NCBI GenBank assembly: GCA_003008705.1
Contig: PDUO01000030.1
Coordinates: forward strand, 392,982 to 456,981
Length of the DNA: 64,000 bases
From: Pezicula radicicola
Lineage: Eukaryota; Ascomycota; Leotiomycetes; Helotiales; Dermateaceae
Reading direction: 5' to 3'
A program made the position numbers and the translations under genes. This document shows, piece by piece, positions 1 to 11,300 of this stretch. Within the stretch, counting starts at the first letter, position 1, and every line of letters starts with the position of its first letter. Below the pieces are notes generated by a model. It saw only the letters and a program-made list of their open reading frames with translations. It searched no databases and had not been told where the DNA came from.

Positions 1-51
1 TTCGTCTGTGCAACTACATCGAGACGTTTTGAATACACTTGCTTATAGTTT

Positions 52-1263
52 TTAACCTGTAGCTATTCCCATATCCAAACCGTAAAGCTCGCAAACCAAA
101 GGCTTCTCACCACGCCTGGCACGCCAATAATTCGTGGACTGAAGTAATTCTATGCACCCCTTAACAGTCCAACCCCAATTCCTCAAGAACGTTTCACTAA
201 CCTCCCAACCATTAGGATCCCAAGGTTCACCCCAGACAATAAGGCCCGTCTGCTCATTCGTAATATCTTCAAACTCTACCAGATCATTACACAACTGATC
301 TTCGTCGTATGAATCTCCAGCTAGTAGTAAATTGTCTCTCATCTTTGGGATAGGCCATAGATCAATCCACGGATGATGTTTAATTGTTCGTTGAACGTGG
401 GTTGGACGTAGAGCTTGAGGACAGGGAGGCTCGTTGTCTTGTGGGAGTCCGTTCCAGGGTGATATGGGATCGGTACATTCGAGCCATTCTAGAGTCCAAC
501 CCAATGTGAGGGTATTTCTAATGAGGGCACGAAAAACGTTGAATTGGATTAGTGTTAGAAGTTGATCAACACGTGGTGAGCCTAGCATATAATCTCGACG
601 AGCTAGGTCCTCAAACCTGGCCATCACGACCTCAAGATGAGCCCGGCCAAGGCAGCGTGAGCCACGTCCTGCCACCCATTTCTTCTGTCCTGCAGCCCCT
701 GGCGGGTCAGTTGTACAACTGCTGGCAGAACCAGAACCACCTTCCTCAACTTGTATCTCATCAACGGGTCCGACGGCGGCAAGGAGGTCTTTGAACTTTC
801 CAGAAAGCTGCGGTTGTTGTGGTGCCATAAGAGTAGTGGGGCTAGCATCAGGTTTGGGCTGCACGATTTTTGGTTTAGCGCCACGTCTTCTCCCTGTGGA
901 GCACAAAATATATTAGCTCCTGACAAGACACTTTTGTCTGAGCTGACTTAGCAGCACTGGACGCAATCAACCGGGGAGTGGAATACTACGGGAGAAATAC
1001 TTACTGTAAATCCTCTGATTTAAACGATTCTGTAACTTTCTTCTCTCGGCTGCGCTGTTACGTCCCGTCCAATCGTCCTCAGCACATCGGACCTCGATCT
1101 GTTGTGGCATCTGGCCTAGCTCAACTGCAGGTTGGCTTCCATGATTACTGTCAACTGCAGCAGGCATGATCAGGACTGGCATATGGCTGTTATCTGGAGC
1201 ACTCATGGGTTTGATACAGGAGAGGCCATCTTCCTTGAGCTGTAATTGACGTTGGACCGACAT
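52..1263 (-). CDS. bZIP transcription factor with C-terminal DUF3425 domain
   Basis: Two exons, 1263-1005 and 893-52, with a GTAAGT...CCACAG intron (1004-894), give 366 aa. The junction joins a basic region (DWTGRNSAAERRKLQNRLNQ, about residues 65-84) to RRRRGAKPK, the usual fungal bZIP-like arrangement with a degenerate leucine zipper. The C-terminal half has the DUF3425 look: 'LTLIQFNVFRALIRNTLTLGW' pattern, 'HPWIDLWPIPKMRDNLL', then a WGEPWDPNGWEVSE segment and a closing 'NWGWTVKGC..LL..TNYWR'. It should be a nuclear DNA-binding regulator; targets are unknown. It is divergent from the aldo/keto reductase gene that starts at 1892, which makes local control possible but unproven. The start at 1263 is the first ATG of the exon. 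Confidence 0.88.
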
Positions 1264-1891
1264 AACTGTGCAAAGTCGCGGGGTGTAAATGGTGGGGTGC
1301 TTTCGGACTTTATATGCAGCTTGCTTATCCTATGTCATTGATCTCGGGCCCCCTAAACGCGTAAATATGCATCGACGGCCCACTAATTGCAGGGCTTCAC
1401 AGCGTACCGAGCATGCTAACCAAAAGCCGACACGGCATTTCTGCGGGGTTGCAGGGGCTGAAGCGACCTTTTTTTGTTCCTCGCCCGGACTTCAACGGCG
1501 TTAGCTGCAAGCCCCGAAGTCACTCTCCTACAATCAACACCACAACTCACTGCATCGTGGTGTGTTTGTGCTGTATTCTACTGTGTCCCACGGCGGAAGC
1601 AAGGAATTAAGCCCATTCATATGCAGATTGGTGCCCATATCCTGGCAGAGAATGTGTCGGAAGCTCAGACGATACCATGGAGAGTTCCACTTCTGCCAGC
1701 GACAGTAACAGCTCTTCTTGCTATCCCAGAAACTGAATGAGCTCCTTTCCAGCCTATATAAGTTCTGCTTCTCCCTCCTGTACACCGATCTAATCCTCCA
1801 ATCCTCAGCTTTCTAGTCATTGTAGCCACACGATCCCTCATACAAACCTCGAATTCAACCCTCCAAGAACAACACTACTCAAGTAGTTATC
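1264..1891. promoter_or_regulatory. Divergent promoter region, bZIP gene / aldo-keto reductase
   Basis: This 628-bp gap separates two divergently transcribed genes. A TATA-like CTATATAAG lies at 1754-1762, about 130 bp before the reductase ATG, followed by a CT/CA-rich leader. An ACGCGT core occurs near 1357. I see no protein-coding exon here. Confidence 0.5.
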
Positions 1892-3061
1892 ATGGCACCT
1901 CCATTTCCCGCACCACCGCCACCTGAATCCCCTCTCTTCCGTCACCGCCAACTTGCTCCGACTGCCAATGTCAGAGTCTCCCCAATATGCCTCGGAGCCA
2001 TGAACTTCGGTGAGGCCCACAAAGCGCGTTTGGGCGAATGCAGCAAGGAGACAGCCTTTGATATCCTCGATACCTTCAAGAATGCCGGTGGAAATTTTGT
2101 TGACACGGCAAATGGATACCAGAACGGAGAGTCAGAGCAATGGCTTGGAGAGTGGCTCACTTCACGCAAGTGCCGCGACGAGATGGTCATTGCCACGAAA
2201 TTCTCAACCGCCTACCGTTTACACGAGAAGGAAAAGATCCAATCTAACTTTGGTGGTAACGGCACCAAATCCCTTCGTGTATCGGTCGACAACTCCCTAA
2301 AGAACTTGCAGACCTCTTACATTGACTTACTGTACCTGCATTGGTGGGACTATGCCACCACCATCCCCGAGTTGATGCACAGTCTCAATGATCTTGTCGT
2401 CTCTGGGAAAGTTATGTACCTTGGTATCTCTGACACACCTGCCTGGGTCGTAGCAAAGGCCAATCAATACGCACGCGATCACGGTCTACGTCAATTCGTC
2501 GTCTACCAAGGAATGTGGAATGCAGCAATGCGTGACTTCGAGCGTGATATCATCCCTATGTGCAAGGACGAAGGGATGGCTTTGCTACCATATGGTACAT
2601 TGGGACAAGGAAAGTTCCAGACCGAGGCTGGCTATAAAGAGCGTGAGAAAAATAACCCTGGCCGGAAGGGCAAGCCATCTTCTGTCCAGAAGGCTGTCTC
2701 CAAGGTCATGGAGCAGCTTGCTGTTGTCAAGGATACAGCAATTACTAGTATCGCCATGGCGTACGTCATGCAGAAGGCACCATACGTCTTCCCACTTGTT
2801 GGAGGCCGAAAAGTCGAGCACATCAAGGGCAATATCGAGGCGCTCAAGATTGATCTCACTGAAGAGGATATGGCCAAGATTGAGGACGCTTACAGATTTG
2901 ATCCAGGCTTCCCACAATCCTTTCTCAGCGGCTCTCTCTTTAATGATGAGGATAGCAAACCTGAAATCCCCGAGGGCCCTAAAGATGTGTGGCTGACTAA
3001 TATTATGGGCACCTTTGACTGGGTGGAGGGAACAAAACCTATCAAGGCTTTCCAGAAGTGA
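1892..3061 (+). CDS. Aldo/keto reductase, norsolorinic acid reductase / aryl-alcohol dehydrogenase type
   Basis: A single-exon 389-aa protein. It shows the AKR signature: the DTANGY stretch holding Asp71 and Tyr76, Lys103 in VIATKF and His150 in LLYLHWW, which together form the catalytic tetrad. The C-terminal 'PYVFPLVGGRKVEHIKGNIEAL' is the cofactor-binding part. Length and motifs match the fungal AKR9-like group (aryl-alcohol dehydrogenases and NorB/StcV-like reductases), cytosolic NADPH-dependent enzymes acting on aromatic aldehydes or ketones. No polyketide synthase is nearby, so a role in a secondary-metabolite pathway cannot be inferred. The ATG at 1892 is followed by a Pro-rich N-terminus typical of the family. 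Confidence 0.92.
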   Translation: MAPPFPAPPPPESPLFRHRQLAPTANVRVSPICLGAMNFGEAHKARLGECSKETAFDILDTFKNAGGNFVDTANGYQNGESEQWLGEWLTSRKCRDEMVIATKFSTAYRLHEKEKIQSNFGGNGTKSLRVSVDNSLKNLQTSYIDLLYLHWWDYATTIPELMHSLNDLVVSGKVMYLGISDTPAWVVAKANQYARDHGLRQFVVYQGMWNAAMRDFERDIIPMCKDEGMALLPYGTLGQGKFQTEAGYKEREKNNPGRKGKPSSVQKAVSKVMEQLAVVKDTAITSIAMAYVMQKAPYVFPLVGGRKVEHIKGNIEALKIDLTEEDMAKIEDAYRFDPGFPQSFLSGSLFNDEDSKPEIPEGPKDVWLTNIMGTFDWVEGTKPIKAFQK

Positions 3062-4470
3062 AGAAGTCAGCGAAATGAATCTTGAAATAACAAAGATAGA
3101 TAGCAGGGAACAATTGGTTGGGAAGAGGGTCTTATTGTTCTCTTTGTAACGCATATCTTCAAAATAAAACTATGTTGTTGCAACCACAGCTCAAGTGCTC
3201 CCTTGTTCGATATCGATCAACTTTCCTTTCATATAGCGCAAGGTTCGTTGAAGAGAACAAATTGTAATTCAGGTAATTTCTGAAGACAAGGGCATTGCAG
3301 TTCATCGTACCTTCCAAGTCCTATACTCCTTGACAACCGATGCCACTAAAATCTTTCAGCGGTATGGACATCTCGAAATTTCGTTATTACTTTGCGAATC
3401 CTCTCTTGACTAACAGCAACTACAACGTCACATGTAACCCATCACACGTCACACATCACACTGCTCGCCGCCCTCCTCACCACTACCGCCCAATTCAATT
3501 CAATCATAAAAATCAAATCAGTTATCCAAATCAAACCAGCTCCAACTCCAGCTCCAGCCCAGCTTTTAACCCAACAACAGAGACCAAGACCTGGGACCGA
3601 GACTTCAGCTGTCGAACCAAGCACTGACACAGCTGCAGAGTCGCAACTACAACTACAAGCTCCAACTACACCACGACAATGCATTCCACCCCTTAAATTA
3701 CTCACACATACAACTCACTCTCACCACCCTCCTCGCACATCTCGCCATGTCTACGTTACTCCTATAGCTTCAGTTTCACGTAATTCACCTTGGCCACCAA
3801 AGTCTACCAAGGTTAACCAGCAGGGTGATGTTGAAATGGCACCTGTAGTGAAGACTATGCCATAAAATGTACCCGACATATAGTACAATCTCCATCTGCG
3901 CAAAACAATTTGCAGCAAGAGAGGAGGAAATAGGATATTCGGCGATACGTAGTGACATCGAGAAGTAAGCTTTGCTCTTGAGTCTTGAATTACTAGCATC
4001 TCTTTAGTAATTTAAACAGCTGCTGACTCATTTCTGTATAGCCATTTGAGTTTGGTCGGGATCAGCCTTGTGTTGGGTATAGTCAGGGTAGTAAACTACT
4101 CCTGGCTAACTTTTTGGGCCGTCCTGTACATGCCATTGTATTGGAGCGAATACTACAACCATCGCCGTATTTCTCACTAGCACCCCCACTGATACCGTCA
4201 ACAAGAACTCAGGTGCATCTCCTCTGGTAGAACGAGCTCTGGCGAAGGTCCTAGTTTTTGGCTTTTTTTTTTCTTCTTCGGGCGTAATTTGTTGTTTTGA
4301 AGTACGGCAGTACGAGCTTCAAGTCAAATAGCTAGATCAAGTAAGTTAGTTGAAAAGAAAGACCTTATGGTAGGGACTGTATCGTGCCGAACATATTACA
4401 ATTTCTATAAGAAGGGAGAAATGACTCCGGGAGGTTGCAGATTCGATACGATTATTTATTCAAGAAACGC
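3062..4470. other. Intergenic, no gene seen
   Basis: Convergent 3' ends of the reductase and the Zn2Cys6 gene flank this stretch. It contains a CA/CT-rich low-complexity segment (about 3440-3740) and a poly-T run near 4261. The open frames here are composition-driven and show no domain. Confidence 0.5.
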
Positions 4471-5845
4471 TCATGGATTTTGATAGACGATCGATTTTGG
4501 CCACGCCAACCAAGCTTCCCACTCAACACCCAGAAAGAGCTCTACAGCACCGAGCAAGAATTGACCGGAACCACCCACTGCCCACCAATTTCGACACTTG
4601 TGTAAAAGTATGGAGAAATATGCAAGTACTATAATAGCTTCAGGTTTGCGTTCGGTTAAAAGATTCGAAAACTTGGGGGATATGATAACGGGCCAGCTGG
4701 TAACCATTCGTGGATTCCCGTCTCCTTCATTGCAACCTGGCGTCACCTGTGCTTTGTAAGCCCAGCATAATAATTTGACGGCCTCAGCTATTACTTCTCC
4801 CTGATCTGGACTTAATTGCGGTAATTCCTTGAGGGCAGGAATGAGATTTTCAAGTCTTGTGAGTACTTCGTCGCTATAATTGGCATTCTCAGGTCTTTCG
4901 GCTTGAAGTAATGGCTTGATATCGGAATTTGAAACCTTTTCCCAGCCGCCTGTGAGAACGGCTCGGACTCCTTGTAGTAACCTGATTGATTGCACGAGTT
5001 CGTCCAGAAAGCCGTCGAGATTATCTGCTGGCGTAAGAAATACGTTACAGAAGAAATGAATACCTAGTAATCCCGAGAAGATGAAGGCTGGAATGAGGTT
5101 CTCGTCGTCGATGTTGGGAACTATTTTATTGTACAGTCTGAGTGCTTCTGTTTGCAGTTTTGCGGCTTCTTCTCGATAGTATTGCCTTTTTTCTGGTGAT
5201 GGTGTGATGAAGCTGAGGTGTAGGGATGAGAGGGCTAGGGTTTCGTATAAGAGGTATTTGGAAGAGAAGGCGTGTCGTAGTAATGTCGAATAAAGTTCTC
5301 TGGGGACTTCCTCTGCGAAAAAAGTAGGGCTGTTTTCTAGGGCGAAGTGGTAGAAGATTTCTAGGTGGGTGATGTTTACGTAGTCACCTGGTAGTTGGCC
5401 TGGAAGGATAGGTGGAAGACGGGTCCCACGACTGCTAATATTTGGACTTTCGTTTGTTGGATCGTTTGACGGAGTTGCAGTTGGAGTTACAGAAAAAATG
5501 CTCTGCTGTTGATTGGGATTGGGATTGGGACTCCTGGACTCGGAATTCGTATCTGAATTACGAGTTGTGGCTGTGACTTTTGCGATTTTGCTTTGGTATG
5601 TGCAATCTCCGTTGCCGGCTGTGGTACAGTTCACACATCGTGGTTTAACTTCATCACACTATATATACTGATGTTAGTTGATGTACGATGTATCCACAGA
5701 ACTGACAGGAGTTGGTTTCAATGTGGGTCAAGATGGTTGTGATCCTCGCGAAGAGTTCCTGAGTTGGGGACTATCTGACCTTTACATGTCGACGCTTGCA
5801 TTGTGCGCAACCATTTCGAGACTTTCTGTGCTTTCGACGAATCAT
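4471..5845 (-). CDS. Zn2Cys6 transcription factor, sterol-uptake-control-like
   Basis: Exon 1 is 5845-5780 and exon 2 is 5658-4471 (417 aa). The short first exon encodes RKSRNGCAQCKRRHVK and is joined in phase 0 to CDEVKPRCVNCTTAGNGDC, so the six zinc ligands are C13, C16, C23, C30, C33 and C41. An in-frame TAA directly before the ATG at 5845 fixes the start. The rest resembles the compact UPC2/'sterol uptake control protein' group: an 'ITHLEIFYHFALENSPTFF' segment followed by helical regions. It is probably a nuclear regulator. The donor GTCAGA is weak, but the zinc cluster makes the junction convincing. Confidence 0.87.
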
Positions 5846-6546
5846 TTACAATTATCGGGACAAAAAAGGTTTGGTGCCGAGGACTGTGGTCTACTAGGAC
5901 TTTGCTGCTAGAGAAAGTGGAAATAGCTTGTTGAGGCATGAGAGTCGTGATGTTGAAGCGTCGGCTCTTTTACGTGTTGTGCCAAGTGTTTTGAATTGGG
6001 TTAGACTCCACGTGACTTTGATACTCTAGTCCTGGGCGGCGGCCAGAAATATGTGGCAATGGCCGTTTAATGAGGGTATTTAGACTCTTGATTTCGGTAC
6101 CTCTGTATGTGAACTTGGGGCTTTGTAGTAGCTAAGGTACGTAGGTTAGGTCTTTCTGCTAGCACGAGTAGTGAGTGCCAGTGTCGTATTACTAAGCGAT
6201 ATTTACCATTCATCAGATTCGGTTTACTTCGTATGCACAAACCACCAAACGAATCACTAACCGCCCAGTTATTACTCCTCGTTCATAGGCCTCCAATCAC
6301 GCCTTCAGGTCATCCTATTTCCAGTTAACAGGTACAGCCACACCCAGCTTACAGAGAAGGCGGCGGCGGAGTTGTTGTTAGGTAACAGAAATCCGGCTGG
6401 AAAGGGGGCAATCTCTACAAAACTTACAAGCCAATAAAGGTAAATCTTCGTCACGTTGGCTAAGTATAAACTATTTGGTATATAACTAATTATGTATAGA
6501 GAGAGTTATCCCTATGGCTCAGATCTACATCCGTTAAGGTACCCCT
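5846..6546. other. Intergenic, upstream of the Zn2Cys6 gene
   Basis: About 700 bp with no convincing exon. It contains the probable promoter of the minus-strand regulator ending at 4471. A GGCGGCGGC-rich tract sits near 6358-6371. Confidence 0.4.
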
Positions 6547-7279
6547 TTAGAATATATACCCTTCCATTTCATTGTCTTCATCTTCCTCTGGATCCTCAAT
6601 TACCCCGACTTTTTGGAAGTCCATCAGGAAATCTTCATCATCAATTTTCACTTGATGAATGATAGTCTCCTCACCGCTTCGAAAAGTTGGCCCATTTTGG
6701 CTTGCCTGAACGAGCATCTGAAGGTTTGAGATGGTTCTACGAAGTCATAAGTAGTGTCCAATTGTCTATAGCACTGGACTTACCCCAGCGCTAGCCATAC
6801 GATGGAATCGAAAGTGTAAGCCGCCCATGAAGACCACATAGCGCTCATTTTTCTAGTACAGTCAGTAAAGATCATTGAAACTGCTACGAAACATACTTCT
6901 ATGGCCGCAGATTCGATCCAACCCCCATCCGAGGATGACTGATACCAGTTTCCATGAGGAGCAGCTTCACCGATCGAAACCGCCTTCGCTTGAAAGCCAA
7001 CTGTCACCACCTTATCTTGTTTGTCCAGGCATTCAAGGAGCACTTCTTGGTGGTGTAAGTCCACTTCACAACGAACAAGCCATACTTTTTGATCTCTGGT
7101 CGGAGTCGAACGAGGAGTTCACTATTTTGACGGACCCAAGACTCAAACGGACTATCATGGTAGTAGCCCTCTCGCCAGATATTTGGCTCAGTCATAAGTA
7201 CTGCACCAAAATCGGACTTAGACGAGAGCCGGTACACACATGAGGCTGTAGCCGGGACACCTAAAGATTCGGGCCGCAA
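6547..7279 (-). pseudogene. Frameshifted gene of an unnamed fungal protein family
   Basis: Three coding blocks can be followed on the minus strand: 7279-6897, 6852-6784 and 6717-6547, with introns GTATGT...TACTAG and GTAAGT...TTCAG. The N-terminal block reads in one frame up to YTTKKCSLNAW and continues in another frame as DKQDKVVTVGFQAKAVSIGE, so a single-base shift lies around 7021-7030; there is no room for an intron there. Downstream the frame stays open through ERYVVFMGGLHFRFHRM to an acidic C-terminus ending EMEGYIF. I do not recognise the family; the KKCxLNAW and GxWYxxSSDxGW motifs look conserved rather than random. The true N-terminus may lie upstream of 7279. It may be a recent pseudogene or carry a sequencing error. 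Confidence 0.5.
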
Positions 7280-7288
7280 GAAGAGATC

Positions 7289-7990
7289 ATGCCGAGATGG
7301 AAGGATAAAGGACTATGGCCAGTTACACCATTTCAAACTATGGAAGACAACAATACCCGGAAGAGTCGTATGCAAAACTTCAAGCACGCAGCACAGTACG
7401 ATCAATACGCCTGCGAGAGATTTTTCGCACCTCTCAATGAGAGCATTGATTGGGCGACTATAAGGCTCTGCAGAAATGAGGAGACAAAGAAGATGTATGA
7501 ATGGGGCGTGAGTGCTTTGGCTTGGGGGGCCAACATTACATACGAGTTAGGTTTGAGCCAAAAGGAAAATAAGCAAGATCATAAGTTATTGCGGCGAAGG
7601 AATCTCGCATGGAAGGCTACTGGAAATATGGATCCAGGTCCAAATCTTACCTGTATCCCAATACAGAGAAGTTTTGGATGCGGAAAGAGGGGGACTATCG
7701 TTCAAACCTTGCCAACGAACAATTCCTACGGGAAAGATAGTTGCATCAAACTTCCTTCGGATTCGGGCTGGCTATTTGGTGTTGATGATGAGGATGATGG
7801 TAATGCTCGGGCGATTATAAAGATGAAGGGGGCCAGGCCAAAAGGGTGTCGTACGAGAGAGGAAGAGTTGTCGGCAGAAGAGCTCAAGAAACGTATAAAA
7901 AAAAGAAAGACACGGAGAAACCCGACGGAACGAGAGCTGAAGAAGGTGAAGATATTTTCAGAGCATGGCGATGGAGTTATGCGAATATAG
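7289..7990 (+). CDS. Hypothetical protein, doubtful
   Basis: A 233-codon open frame starting with ATG, on the strand opposite to the broken gene next to it. The product is basic, with a Lys/Arg-rich C-terminus (LKKRIKKRKTRRNP) that could serve as a nuclear localisation signal. No domain is recognised and no intron is evident. The length exceeds what chance usually gives in this composition, so I list it, but it could be a chance frame or the remnant of a larger gene. Confidence 0.25.
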   Translation: MPRWKDKGLWPVTPFQTMEDNNTRKSRMQNFKHAAQYDQYACERFFAPLNESIDWATIRLCRNEETKKMYEWGVSALAWGANITYELGLSQKENKQDHKLLRRRNLAWKATGNMDPGPNLTCIPIQRSFGCGKRGTIVQTLPTNNSYGKDSCIKLPSDSGWLFGVDDEDDGNARAIIKMKGARPKGCRTREEELSAEELKKRIKKRKTRRNPTERELKKVKIFSEHGDGVMRI

Positions 7991-8007
7991 GTAGGCTTAG
8001 ATGCTTT

Positions 8008-8117
8008 GGGGAGGTCTCAGGCGCAAGCCACGTAGCATTCATTATTTGAGGAGGTCTTTGGCTCAAGCCACATAACATTTATTTAGGGAGCTCTGGGCGA
8101 AAGCCATGTCATATTCA
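8008..8117. repeat. Degenerate tandem repeat, about 3 copies, 38-41 bp unit
   Basis: Three successive segments carry the pattern GGAGGTCTnnGGCnCAAGCCA followed by an AT-rich tail (CATTTATTTA type), starting near 8008, 8049 and 8086. Copies differ mainly by transitions. Confidence 0.55.
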
Positions 8118-9639
8118 AAAATAAATATTCCCACCAACTTAAATCGGAGAAAAAGGAAGTGAGATGTCAAGTTCGAATGCGGATGTAGGTGTAATTGTCC
8201 GTATCTAGTTCAATGAACTCGAGGAAAACAGCAACCTAATCGTGAATAGTACACCCGCATTCACCTCGTTCTCAAGCCCCCTTCCATAGAAAACTCGCTC
8301 TTGAGTATCTCAAAAACACCGCTTCCAATACTAGTTAGTATGGTGCTCCATGTACCGACAAGGAAGGCGGAGACGAAATGCCTAAGGGCATAATCTATAC
8401 AAAATATGTGATTCAAACCAACTCCAAAGATCATGAATTTTACCCTGTAACAGACTCTGAATCGAGCCATAAAACAACTCCCAAATAACCCCAGTTCATA
8501 TCCTATAGTTGAATAAGCCAGTCAGAAGCCATCATTCAATGCCTAAGCCAAGATTAATTCAATGTTAAAGCCTATTCCAAATCAGAATAGACTGGTGCTC
8601 TGGCACCAGAATGAAGTCAAATAGAGCCCAGAATAAGTCCCCCAGACATTAAAAATTAAAACCCATATCACGCCCGATTCAGACCCAAGTCGAAGAGAAG
8701 AGTGCCAATCAAAGAGTCAAGTCAGGTAGCAAATAGTTGACGAAGTAGAGAGGTGAACGGTAAGGGAAAGATATGACGGTACAGCTGATTTGTATGGGAA
8801 ACGCGTACAAATTCGATAAGCGGAGACAACTTTGGGCGTTGACGGATCTTGAAGATATAGTTCTAATTTTCGAATAGTTTCCATGCCGTAAAACAAGGGC
8901 AGAGCATTGGCTGTTGGTGGTAACTTCGTACAAACTCGATATGTAGTAGGCGATTTCGTGCGTCTTAAATATTCGGAGTCTGCCCAATAATAGAGCTTCA
9001 TCTTGTCAAATAGCTTCGTCCTTGCAAATAGCCTTGCCTTTGTGAATAATCTCAATTCGTAATACCGCATGCTAAACTTCTAAATCTCGTGTCCCATGTT
9101 TTCCGGGTCTATGCCATACATATAGCCAGAGTGGCCATACGCTTCTCTTCTTCGTCTGCAAGTATTGCCATTATTCGAATATACCGTAAGTACCAGATCG
9201 CCCACTTACAAGTAGTAGCAACACCTTGTTACGAATCGACCCTCATATCGATCCATTTGTATTATAGGTCAGAGACCTCTTAATTATCCAGCGCTTCGAT
9301 TCTCTGCCTGATTTTGAATCGTTCCCAGACACATGGCACATGAGCGAATCATTTCAAAAAACAATCTACGAAGGAAACTTTACGGTTAAGCTGCTCGCTA
9401 AACCTTGGACGATAGGGAAAGCGAGATCTTTTATGAACTCCTATCAGACATGGATGAGAACAAGTATGCGTAATACTTAGATTGCTAGTCCACCAACTGC
9501 ATATACACATCGAAGAACACTTCCCAACGGCTCGGATCAGCGAAACATTGCCAGTGCAGAATCTGGACAGGCTGAAATTGATCTACCGCCACCATACGAA
9601 ATGATTGGATCTGTAACTATAAGACAAAGGGTGATTAGG

Positions 9640-9659
9640 CTAACCCTAACCCTAACCCT
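9640..9659. repeat. Interstitial telomeric repeat
   Basis: CTAACCCTAACCCTAACCCT: just over three copies of CCCTAA, the fungal telomere hexamer (TTAGGG on the other strand), inside gene-poor DNA far from any contig end. Confidence 0.8.
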
Positions 9660-10349
9660 GATAAGGATAACTAGGAATTCAGATTGGTTGGCTGATGCGG
9701 ATAAGAAATGTGTGGCTGCACTTGTCGAGGCTGTTCAAATATTGCATGTCTCTTAAATACTAGAGAGAAATTCAATCGCTGACCTGGAAAATCAAGCTTA
9801 CGCAGTAAAATTGAGATTAGCATATTATTGTAAATCCAACCTCCAACATAAGAATCCGAGATTTCTTATATCAACTCCTGACTACAGAAATGAAATCGTT
9901 AGAAGGGTACTTTATGGATTAAACATGAGCTTGAAGAACCGTAACAACTCAGATAAATAGGAGAAGTTCTTAATTCTTCGAAGTGGAAACACAGTAGAAA
10001 TACAAAGTGGTAAAATAATGAATAGGAGATAGTTCCATACATGGGCAATGTGAATTTATTATAGATAACAGGCAATATCAGACTCTCCATCGTATCAAGC
10101 CTATTCTTCAGCGAGTAATGATTTGCAAAGAGAGCAATCTATTAAGCAATCAAATGCTACACTAATCTAGCTCTACTCTATATGTGCATGAACACGGCGT
10201 CACCTAAAATCCCTCTCTGTCTAACTTGTTCGACGTTATTTAATACAAAACAAAGACCGTATATCCATAAAAAAGAATCTACCAAAAGAAATCTACGCAA
10301 TGAAATTCATACCGTTCTACTCAATAACCCAGTCCCAAATATCCATCAA

Positions 10350-11300
10350 TCATGAGAAATAGCTCTGTACCCTAGACTTGACACTAGCCGCCTTCGGCTC
10401 CTCCTGTACATTTGTATCCATCTGCAAGCCTGGCTGATATTCATCAGCAGCGGCAGGAGGCTGCTGAAGTCTGCTAGGATACCAAATGAAGAAAATAACC
10501 GTAACTATAAACATAGGCACACTATCGAAAATGTACAAAGTCCACTCATGAGACAATGAGTATCCACTCTGACCCTGAGCATATTCAACACATCTGAAAA
10601 TCGAACGGGCGAAGATGGCAATGCTGACAATATATAGCATATAGAGACTTTGTTTCCAAGGAGCATCGGTGTTGTAAGACTCGGTAGTGGGAGCCTTTTG
10701 CATTCGCTGCATCCAAATTACAGCGCAAACGAAGAAAAGTCCGAATGAGATGATTTGGACGATAAGACCGGCGAGAACAATATTTTCTCCGATTTTGGCG
10801 GTGCTTTCGTTGAACATCAGGCCTGCTGATCCTCCTTGTATCATAAAAGACATTACATCGCCAAGGACGAAAACCTTTGTGAGTCGAGTGACTTTGATTA
10901 TTGAATGGTGTTCTCCTCTGACTGAGCGTACGATGCGACCAAGTGTCATGTAGATACTGGCGGCGAAAAGAGCGGGTGCGACGAGGGTGAAGAAGTTTTG
11001 GAGAACGTATGGCATCAATTTATCGGTTTTATGAACTGCTGATGCTCTGCCAATGTAACCTATGAATTCCACTAATATGTCGTTAGATTGCGTTCACTAA
11101 GATGAGAGGAGTCTGAACTTACTCCAACAGCCAATGGTGAATGGCCAGCAGAATTTAGTTTTCGTCTTGAACATCCGCCATGAATGTGCGAAACTGGCTC
11201 CTAGGAATAATATAATGAAAATTACGGCGGCTGCGGTGGAGGGAACATATTTCCAAAGATAGTAGTCTCCAGATCCTCTGAATGGAAGAAGTTTGGTCAT
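10350..11300 (-). CDS. RTA1-like lipid-translocating/resistance membrane protein (copy 1)
   Basis: Exons 11300-11123 and 11071-10350 (intron GTAAGT...ATTAG) encode 299 aa with about seven hydrophobic helices. RTA1 family marks are present: 'YVPSTAAAVIFIILF' at the N-terminus, CWMEFIGYIGR at the splice junction, 'LAPALFAASIYMTLGRIV' pattern, 'LTKVFVLGDVMSFMIQGGSAG', and 'RSIFRCVEYAQG...LSHEWTLYIFD' near the end. Known members (Rta1, Rsb1, Pug1) act in the plasma membrane in sphingoid-base export or drug and stress response. The C-terminal tail is Pro/Glu-rich and cytosolic. Palindromic TACGCGTA sites sit upstream (11536-11675). Confidence 0.9.

Larger units (their letters stand above)
7991..10349. 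other. Gene-poor stretch with repeats
   Basis: No exon can be supported over about 2.3 kb. Contents: a three-copy degenerate tandem repeat (8008-8117), overlapping minus-strand frames at 8709-9070 that look repetitive rather than coding, and a telomere-like tract (9640-9659). Confidence 0.5.

Noticed and set aside
3340..3627. 95-codon plus-strand frame rich in Asn, Ser and His
   Set aside because: Its openness follows from CA/CT-rich composition; no domain and no homologue-like patterning.
8709..9070. Two overlapping minus-strand frames of 92 and 117 codons
   Set aside because: Repetitive, no domain, and two frames open over the same low-complexity DNA; not convincing as genes.
9500..9620. 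Short plus-strand segment encoding a LPPPYEMIG-like PY motif
   Set aside because: No start, splice sites or flanking domain; too short to call a gene remnant.
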